In this document: positions 57,031 through 64,000 of the stretch, piece by piece
Layout: each line of letters starts with the position of its first letter
Position numbering within the stretch: the first letter of the stretch is position 1
DNA from: Limnephilus marmoratus
Taxonomy: Eukaryota > Arthropoda > Insecta > Trichoptera > Limnephilidae
Direction of reading: 5' to 3'
Length of the DNA stretch: 64,000 nucleotides
NCBI GenBank assembly: GCA_917880885.1
Contig: OU862922.1
Coordinates: 25,792,627 to 25,856,626, forward strand
Translations under genes and position numbers: made by a program
Notes under the pieces: generated by a model
Seen by the model: the letters and a program-made list of their open reading frames with translations, nothing else
Databases searched by the model: none
Told to the model about the DNA's origin: nothing

Positions 57031-57193
57031 GGGAACGTACCCATACTACGTGACACTTTTAGGGGGGGGGGGGGTCTTCAAAATGTCACGCTCCATACAA
57101 ATGAGCGGCAGGTTGCTTAGAATTTTGGTCACCGGGGGGGGGGGGGGGGTTAAAAATTGCAAAAAGTTGGTCACGTAGTATGGGTACGTTCCC
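57031..57193. mobile_element. Harbinger-like MITE B, complete copy (163 bp)
   Basis: Inverted ends GGGAACGTACCCATACTACG, with TTA on both sides (57028-57030, 57194-57196). Two long G runs (about 57061-57073 and 57137-57150) sit inside. It lies in the last transporter intron. Confidence 0.92.
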
Positions 57194-57196
57194 TTA

Positions 57197-57715
57197 CACT
57201 ATTCTCACTTCGTAGATCTTCATCCCATTTGAATTCAGTAAACATAGTTTTGAGTTGGACATTTATGCCTCGATTAAGCAAATAATACGCCCGCAAAGCA
57301 GTTCTTGATTTCGTCTTAATTACGTGTTTAACATATTAATTAAATAAAACATTAACTTTGTTGACGACAACGAATGGTAAGTAACAGATTAAATAATTTA
57401 GAAGCCCTCGAAATAAAGATAGCCAAATCAAAAGTCACATTTTTAATAATCATATTGCAATTAGGTATTTCCCATAAACTCATACCATTACAAATTGTTT
57501 CTTAATCACGTCTTCAGTTGACGCTTTGTCTCTTTCGATATACATAATTTGGTAACTCATTAGTTAATATTATCTGTCTCTGTTACTATGATAAATTTTA
57601 ATTTCATGCTATTTCAATGTTCGTTTTTTTCTGTTTTATATTTGGTCGCAATCCTTTGTTTCTATTATCTGTGGTCGCAATCTATATGTGTATGTATTTG
57701 GTTATAAATAAAGTT
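57197..57715. other. Transporter intron, nothing recognised
   Basis: No gene or repeat identified. Confidence 0.4.
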
Positions 57716-58058
57716 TTGTTTTTTTTGTACATGAGCTCCAAACAGGAGGCCCTGAGGAAAATAATTTCCCTCAGGGCCTATGTCATCTTTGGGGATGCTG
57801 TGTGGAGGGCATTTTTTAAGGAAAGGAAGGAGAGGAGAGTTCTGGGAAGGAAAAGGGTTTAAGGGATGGGTAGGAATCTGGGATTAAGTATGTCCTGGTC
57901 ATCCGCCTCCAAGACCTAGACAAACCTCACCCCATGAACCCGGGTACCCCTGCTAAATCATCAAACGTAGCGAACTACTTGGGGTGACCTATGGCAGAAG
58001 TGTTGGTTATCCAATAAAGGTTCCCGGGCGGCGGTACCCATTCCTGCCTTCCAAATTG
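57716..58058 (-). repeat. Interspersed repeat R, deletion subfamily
   Basis: Poly-T, ACATGAGCTCC, CCTGAGGAAAATAATTTCCC. Same internal jump (GTCATCCGCCTCCAAGACC) as the copy at 45376, but it continues to the R head CTTCCAAATTG. Confidence 0.87.
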
Positions 58059-58431
58059 AGTTATTGTTTTATTCCAATGAAAATGGATTGAAATTGCTTT
58101 GAATTGTATTACAACTCAGAAAGCTCTACGCATTTTTAAATTATTAAAGAAATTCCCCATTGACAAGCTATCAATAAACATATATTCCCAGTAATACTTT
58201 TAACACCACTTTCAAATCTGCATTTACCGCGGGCGCGGCGTTTACCAATTAAAAATCAATTTTCCCTAAACACATTAACTTATCATATATATTATGATTA
58301 AAAGCACTGTGTACATATGCATACAGGTGCCTGTTTTCTTCGTTTTATTAAACTAATTTCCACCACGAATTAACAGTTCCAAATTAGAGCAAAAACGAGT
58401 ATCGGATTCATTCGATTTATAGCTTGGATTT
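58059..58431. other. Transporter intron, nothing recognised
   Basis: No gene or repeat identified. Confidence 0.4.
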
Positions 58432-58608
58432 CAATTTGGGAAGAGGGAACGTGTACCGCCGCCCCGGGAACCATTTATTGTATAACCAACATCCCTGCCA
58501 TACGTCTCCCCAAATGATTCACTACGTTTGGTGACTTAGCAGGGGTGCCTGGGTACATGGGGTGAGGTTTGTCTAGGTCTCGGCGGTGGATGACCTGGAC
58601 ACACTGAA
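58432..58608 (+). repeat. Interspersed repeat R, 5' part
   Basis: Head CAATTTGGGAAGAGGGAACG to GGTCTCGGCGGTGGATGACC and CTGGACACACTGA, where it is cut by sequence starting (AATAAT)n. Confidence 0.82.
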
Positions 58609-59611
58609 TAATAATAACAATAATAATAAAACGTTTATTTGTTATAGAGAATACATCAGTACAAAGAAGCTTTGACTGTCCAACTAGGAAGGTCTCCCTT
58701 CTAGGACAGTCAAATGACAAACATTTTGATAGGCGTAAATTTAATTTAGAAATGACCAATTTGGGACACAAATCAACAAATCATCGCCAAAAAACTTTAT
58801 CTTATTTACTAAAGTTCAGGCAAAAATATTTAATTATTTATAATGTATGCATAATTTAATTATTTACTAATTTAGTTATTATTAATTATTTATAATTATG
58901 CACAAGTGTCCTTTACGTACATCTTTTTTTTTCAATATAGAAAAAAGAAAGAAATGTAAAATTATAAGTTTATTTGTAAATAAACCAAAAGAAAAATAAT
59001 ACATATTACCAAAATAAAAATAATACATTCTACCAAAAGAAAAATAATACATAAGAAAAATAATACCTATTAATTATAAATAAACCAAAAGAAAAATAAT
59101 ACATATTAATACAAAGTTATTGAAAGCAGTGAAGAAGAAGCAAACAGAAAATACTTGTATATGGTGACCTTGTTAAAAAACGTACTGCTAAATTGTTTAA
59201 TTAGTACAGCTTTATACTTCAGTAGAGGCATACAAAAAATATCAGAATCGTTAGCATAAAAGGTTTTTAAAAATGTTTAAAGTGTTTTCCAATCGTACTA
59301 AAGAACTTAATCAGCCATTACAATAAACTAAATCCGAAAGAAGCCTCGTAAGCAAAACATCTTACACAAATGCAGACTCTCAATTAATTTTACAAAAGAT
59401 TCTCAATTAATTTGTTCCAGCAAGAAAAGTGGCAGAACCATCAGATAAGCTACCATGTGACAGAGTTGAATAAGTAATTTTTTTTTTTTGTTAAAATTAG
59501 TTTTGTTATTTTTGAATACAAGAAGAATAATATACAGGTAGACAGTAAGAAAAAAACAAAAGACATTAATTTGGAAAAAATAGAGGCACTGTAATATATA
59601 ATAGATAGCTT
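58609..59611. other. ~1-kb insertion between R halves, retroposon-like
   Basis: Begins ATAATAATAACAATAATAAT and AAAACGTTTATTTG, which looks like the reversed tail of a non-LTR element. It includes an AACTAGGAAGG..CCTTCTAG inverted motif near 58680-58710. No open frame. Confidence 0.45.
58978..59112. repeat. AT-rich minisatellite
   Basis: Degenerate units AACCAAAAGAAAAATAATAC plus ATATT, repeated about five times. Confidence 0.8.
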
Positions 59612-59739
59612 TTTTATTCCCAGACCTTTCTCTCCTTCCTTTCCTTAAGAGGATGCTGCTCACAGCATACCCAAATAAGACGTAGGCCATGGGGAAATTA
59701 TTTTCCTCAGGGCCTCCTGAGTGGAGCTAACGTAAAAAA
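59612..59739 (+). repeat. Interspersed repeat R, 3' part
   Basis: TTCCCAGACCTTTCTCTCCT to GAGCTAACGTAAAAAA, in the same orientation as 58432-58608; probably the other half of the same copy. Confidence 0.8.
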
Positions 59740-59833
59740 TAGATCAGTGTTTAACAAAAGTATTTGTGCCATGTCTCTCTTCAATGTTTCAAAAATCTCC
59801 CTCAATTCTGCTCAATTGCTCTTATAGTGCTTA

Positions 59834-60005
59834 GGGAACTTACCCATACTACATGACACGTTTAGGGGGGGGGGGGGTCTTCAAATTGTCACGCTCGGTA
59901 CAAATGAGCGGCGGGTTGTTTAGGTTTTTGGTCACCGGGGGGGGGGGGGGAGGGGGGGGGGTTAAAAATTGCAAAAAGTTGGTCACGTAGTATAGGTACG
60001 TTCCC
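59834..60005. mobile_element. Harbinger-like MITE B, complete copy (172 bp)
   Basis: TTA on both sides (59831-59833, 60006-60008). G runs of about 12 and more than 20 (one interrupted by A) near 59864-59876 and 59937-59960. Confidence 0.92.
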
Positions 60006-60035
60006 TTACATAGTTTTACAAGACTAATAAGATTC

Positions 60036-60590
60036 AAATGCCGCATTGAGCAAGCTCGTGCAACCTTTATCCGCATGAAAAAAATATTCTGCAGTCATGA
60101 TCTCAACCTTGGATTACGGATGCGAATGGTCAGATGTTACGTGTTTTCGATATTATTTTATGGAATGGAAGCATAGATGCTTACTGAAGAACTAATTAGG
60201 CGACTTGAGGCATTCGAGATGTGGATCTACCGAAGAATTCTTGAAATAAGCTGGATGGACAGGGTTACGAATGAAGATGTTATGGTTCGGATGAATAAAG
60301 AAAAGGAAGTAATTAAAACTATAAAAATCCGAAAACTTCAATATCTTGGACATGTGATGAGACATCCAAAGAAGTATGAGATCTTGCACCTCTTAATGCA
60401 GGGAAAAATTGCCGGAAGATGGGGTCCTGGAAGAAGGAGAACCTCATGGCTGAAAAACCTGAGACAGTGGTTTGGCCAGTCTACCGTAGAGCTGTTCCGG
60501 GCCGCAGTAAACAAAGTCCGCATAGCCATTATGATAGCCAACGTCCGTTTAACGGACAGGGCACAAGAAGAAGAAGAAGGAAATAAGCTA
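60036..60590 (+). pseudogene. RTE-like LINE C-terminal ORF, 5'-truncated
   Basis: The frame reads KCRIEQARATFIRMKK, VFSILFYGMEA, one TAG stop (where the 37.7-kb copy has Trp), then TEELIRRLEAFEMWIYRRIL, RKLQYLGHVMRHPKKY, GPGRRRTSWLKNLRQWF, and an end rich in Glu encoded by a (GAA)n tail. RT catalytic motifs lie upstream in a full element and are missing. It sits in the transporter intron on the opposite strand. Confidence 0.9.
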
Positions 60591-60954
60591 TGGATAAAAT
60601 TTTTAATATAATTGCAGTCATTCTTAAATTCATAGGGGCATTTAGAACTACGTATTGACTATTTAAAACTGTAAGCAACGCATTTCGGAGACCATGGAAT
60701 AATAGTGAACATTGTTTTCATTCATTGTTTCTGATAATGTAATGCGAATTTAGGGTATAAAAGGCCTGTTTGCGTGTACGAGGCTCTCTTCCATTTTTAA
60801 TATTCATGCCAGTTGCACTTTGAATATTACTCTAATTTCGTTAGTGTATATTCTATTGTACCTTTCTATTAACAAATTACGAACATTATATTGATTTGAA
60901 TTGCACGGATATAATTTTAATATTATTTTGGGGACGGGTATCAGACTAACTAAG

Positions 60955-61656
60955 CTTAGGGTACGAACAGGTACAAAGCGGGTTTCGGTTTTCTGATTAG
61001 TCGGCGCATGGGCGGCTGACTGGCGCAGGCGCAAGAATGTTTGTATGTCAACGTATCAGGCCGAACATAGTGAAGGCAGGTTCAGAGTTATGTCCGCGCG
61101 AGGCGGCGCCGATAAGCTTTACCGGAATGAATTCTTAATTCCTGCTCGCCGGTGACGCCGGTCAGAATCTGATATCAAAATGAGCGACCTGTTAATTGCC
61201 GCTATTTTCAATCAATCGCCAATCTGGGATAAAAGAAATACATTCCATACCACCAGAAATGTTGTTGACAAGTGATGGAATGAAATCAAAAAGATAAGAT
61301 TTTGAAATAACCTCAAATGTCACAAGTAATTCCTTTCAGGCACGTACTTAATACATTATCATGTCCTCCTGAGGTTTTTTTTTCATATTTAAAGATACCA
61401 ATTACCAAATACCATTGTTTTATTCCTTAATTTTAAGAAAGGATTCTCCAAAAGTAAATAATCGTCGTCTACGAACTCGACATTTCGTAAAAACTAACAG
61501 CTGCTGTCAGGCAGTTAGGCTACCGTGCAGGTAGCGCAAGTTTTATCCGCGTTCTGTTTGTCCACATCTCGGCGTCAACTGCCGCCGGTGGAACAGGGCA
61601 CTGAACGCCGTTAATCTGAAAACCGAAACCCGCTTTGTTTTTGTTCGTACCCTTAG
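60955..61656. mobile_element. DNA-transposon-like element with ~50-bp TIRs (702 bp)
   Basis: CTTAGGGTACGAAC, ACAAAGCGGGTTTCGGTTTT and GATTA.CGGCG at 60955-61013 are complementary to 61604-61656. The interior is GC-richer than the flanks. No open frame of note and no clear TSD. It ends about 130 bp before the transporter exon. Confidence 0.82.
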
Positions 61657-61789
61657 ACATAGTATCGGATCCATGGCCAATTAATTTAGGAATACCGCAG
61701 GGGCTGGATTTTGGGCCGATCCTAATCTGGTTATTCATGCTTGACAAATTAAAAGTTATGAAATATTTGATAATAAAAAATTTTCTCAC

Positions 61790-62097
61790 CTCAACGGAAA
61801 TATCTCCGAAAGCAACATCCACGGCATAATTACAATCCCCATGCTGGCTCCAAAATTCAACAGGATAAACAGGGTAATTGGCAGCCACGAGGTAGAACCT
61901 GGGGTATCGGTTGCGAAGGTCTCAGGGTCGTAGGAGCTGACATTGTGAGGTATGACCACGAAGGCGTACACCCCGAGCAAAAATGAACAGACCGACGCCG
62001 CCACGAGGGACATCAGATTTAGGAACCTTTTACCAACTGTCTTTACTGTTAGCATCATGGCAATGGTGGCGATAATGCCGATTAGTCCAGTGATTAC
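61790..62097 (-). CDS. MFS sugar transporter, exon with TM8-TM10
   Basis: The exon runs 308 bp on the minus strand, beginning in phase 0 (VITGLIGIIATIAMM) and ending with two bases of a split Arg codon. It encodes three hydrophobic helices; the SEIFPLR sequence at the end of the third is the family's loop motif (normally E-x-x-P-x-R). The acceptor is TTTTCAG at 62098-62104 and the donor AG|GTGAGA at 61789. Joining to the next exon rebuilds FPLRGRGTACG, which matches the expected FPxRxRG pattern and confirms the splice. An overlapping plus-strand reading is a shadow. Confidence 0.93.
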
Positions 62098-62679
62098 CTG
62101 AAAAGTGAGAAAAAATTATGATTAATGAAATATAATATTGTTCGTAACGAATGCAGAGGCAGTGTATAAATAAAAAAGACACAAAAAAGATATGAAAAAT
62201 CCCAAATATTTAATTCCTCAGGAATAATTAATTTCATGGTATCCGGTAAAGGATATTGAAGTCATATGTATTCCATTTTCCAAATGACTTTCACTAGTAA
62301 TTAATCCAAAAAAATACATTTACCCAGAACACTTAACTTTGTGTTGAAAATGTCTAAATTAATGGTAATTTTGAAAAATATACTTATATTAGCATCTAGT
62401 ATACATAACACAACATATTATACATAAGTCTATTTGATATATTTAAGTGCCATAATATACTATATAGCTGCTTTGAAGAAGATACTGATGCGTACATTGT
62501 CTGGACTAAGTGCTACGTATTTTGTTATTGCATCATTTAGTAACTTAAATTTCATTCACATCCAGTTGTCACAATCCTTTAATGTCGTCCAATAATTTCA
62601 GACCATGATTTTTCGTGCGATCGTGTAATAACTAATTGAATATAAACATTGAATAAGTCTATCATATAATAAGACTTAC
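62098..62679 (-). other. Transporter intron (582 bp)
   Basis: Clean GT-AG intron, AT-rich, no repeat identified. Confidence 0.85.
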
Positions 62680-63066
62680 GGTTGCAACATGTCCATCGAG
62701 TCCCATTCCATAGCTGTTGTAAACGTTTACCATGTTAGGCCTTATCGCGGTGATGCCAGTTGTCTGCTGAATTAAAAACATCAACAGAGCCACGGTTAAC
62801 GGCCTCATTAATTCTTTTCTTGACAAGTCTTTAAGGTTTAGTTTTGTCTTTGCGAACCATCCCATGTTCTTATGCGGACATTCGGTAGTCGTAAGTGTTT
62901 CTTTGTTGCAGTGGGCGCACTGGGAGCTGATCTCCTGATATATCTGGAGATCTTCGAATTCTTTCTGGACCTCTGGGGTTTCAGCCCAACCTCTGACCCA
63001 GCATAGAGCCTTGAAGGATTCTTCTTTCCTGCCTTTTGTGAGCAGCCACACGGGAGATTCTGGAAT
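62680..63066 (-). CDS. MFS sugar transporter (Tret1/SLC2-like), exon with PESP to TM7
   Basis: On the minus strand this exon encodes 129 codons of a facilitated sugar (trehalose or glucose) transporter of the plasma membrane. It starts in phase 0 with IPESPVWLL, the family's PESP motif after TM6. The long cytoplasmic loop with amphipathic helices follows, then TM7 with FLIQQTTGITAI, the position of the usual QQxSGINAV signature. The loop holds an unusual Cys-rich stretch (CAHCN, then EC about 10 residues on). The acceptor is TTTCTAG at 63067-63073 (minus), the donor ACC|GTAAGT at 62679. Exons for the first six helices lie right of the window. Confidence 0.92.
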
Positions 63067-63419
63067 CTAGAAACAAACAGTAAATTTGATAAATTCTTGC
63101 ACGATAGTGTTATCTAGATTTAAAAATAATGTGGACCGACGATTCCATAGCTATTCCATGCCCCTTTGAAGACGTTAGAATTATATAAAGCGATGATGGG
63201 CTAAAGATTTTTTGGGTCGTTTGGTAGAAATAGATGGATCAAAGACGGCCATGTAATGGTACAATAAGTACCTAAATCTTTGTTTTGATTCTTTCTCTAG
63301 AACTTGAACTAGCATTATTGACAAAAAATCGAGAAAATAATCTAGCAAAACCTTGATTTTTTCGTCAGTATTAATTGATGTATTTTATATCATGGAAGAA
63401 GAAGAAAATTCTAATAATT

Positions 63420-63590
63420 CTCAACGAAAACTGAAACAGAACAAGACACGGATAAATAATAAGGCAACGGTCGCAACTGGGAATTGAATACAGGATCTCT
63501 ATCTTACCGAGATAGAGCAAAGCCGAGTTGGTCCTGATAAGACAGAGATCCTGGGTTTGATTCGCAGTTGCAACAGTCATATAATAATAT
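63420..63590. mobile_element. tRNA-like foldback, two tRNA 3' halves face to face
   Basis: CGAAAACTGAAACAGAACAAG leads into an inverted pair: GTCGCAACTGGGAATTGAAT with CAGGATCTCT on the minus strand (about 63470-63500), and AGATCCTGGGTTTGATTCGC with AGTTGCAAC on the plus strand (about 63546-63574). An inner TCTCTATCTTACCGAGATAG hairpin lies next to the left arm. Neither half is a full tRNA. Confidence 0.7.
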
Positions 63591-63639
63591 GACTTTTTAT
63601 TCTGGACTTCTGTTAGGTATGAATACTAGGCGTGTTCTT

Positions 63640-64000
63640 GTTTGTTATAATATATCCCGAAGCTCGGTTTGCCTCTTGGCATAGGCCTCCTCTAACATTT
63701 TCCACTGGGACCTGTCACGCGCTACTCTTCTTCAATGATATCCAGCCGTGAGTTTTAGGTCGTCTTCCTATCTTATTTGTTGAAGTCCTCTACTTCTCTT
63801 GCTATCTCTGGGATACCAGTAAGTGACATTTTTGCACCATTTCTCTTGTGAATCGCGGATCATGTGACCTGTCCATCTTCACTTTTGTTGGTTTATTTGG
63901 GTAATTATATCGACAACTTTAGTTTTCTCCCTTACTATGCTACATCTCACTCTGTCCTGTTTCCTTATTCCGAGGCAATTATTAGTTTTTTTGAGCAATT
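63640..64000 (-). pseudogene. Non-LTR retrotransposon C-terminus remnant
   Basis: The minus strand encodes, with interruptions, DRVRCSIVREKTKVVDIITQ, WTGHMIRDS, VTYWYPRDSKRSRG, EDDLKLTAG, VARDRSQWKMLEEAYAKRQT and ELRDIL-stop. This is a common insect LINE C-terminus distinct from the other two seen here. At least three stops make it non-functional; it continues past the window. Confidence 0.82.

Noticed and set aside
61520..61888. 122-codon minus-strand frame overlapping the transporter exon
   Set aside because: Different frame from the exon and runs into the TIR element; a shadow.

Overview
This looks like insect nuclear DNA: AT-rich, intron-containing and crowded with transposable elements (piggyBac, hAT, mariner-like, Harbinger-like and RTE/Jockey/RLE LINE remnants, tRNA-derived SINEs). 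It also carries a short run of the arthropod telomere motif TTAGG. I cannot name the order or species from sequence alone. There are no operons, no CRISPR array and no convincing intact tRNA or rRNA gene.

Two host genes are visible, both incomplete. On the + strand, three exons (2662-2918, 24453-24644, 26947-27510) encode TM3 through the C-terminus of a class A neuropeptide GPCR of the SIFamide/trissin/NPFF-receptor type; the exons for the N-terminus, TM1 and TM2 lie left of the window. All three splice junctions keep frame. The introns are 21.5 kb and 2.3 kb. On the - strand, three exons (63066-62680, 62097-61790, 56877-56487) encode the second half of an MFS sugar transporter of the SLC2/Tret1 type; its 5' exons lie right of the window. 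The genes converge (tail to tail), with about 29 kb between their stop codons.

The rest is mobile DNA, much of it nested, and many events can be dated relative to each other by target-site duplications (TSDs). Clear elements are: a 2.18-kb non-autonomous hAT (3498-5673, perfect 8-bp TSD); a 1.37-kb piggyBac deletion derivative (8655-10019, TTAA both sides) that still carries a 207-codon ORF joining transposase N- and C-termini; a piggyBac MITE (29152-29704); a second hAT-like element (47809-49010); a 241-bp solo LTR inside a LINE (15907-16147, TSD GAAAG); a LINE tail inside another repeat (17151-17484, 11-bp TSD); two SINE-like insertions with 10- and 15-bp TSDs (44221-44694, 50458-51142); Harbinger-like MITEs with TTA TSDs; and mariner-like MITEs. 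An abundant poly-A-tailed repeat of about 480 bp, called family R here, has at least 12 copies.

The most unusual structures are two groups of foldbacks. One is a pair of long palindromes (16656-16866, 18585-18898) whose arms carry a hammerhead-ribozyme-like arrangement (CUGANGA, stem II, GAA, short stem III, cleavage triplet, stem I closure); decayed relatives lie at 21590, 27690, 32515 and 52315. The other is a set of inverted-repeat elements that enclose tRNA-like sequence or tRNA 3' halves (1-262, 15509-15675, 45770-46130, 48343-48558, 63420-63590). Gaps of more than about 300 bases in which I recognise nothing are listed as such.
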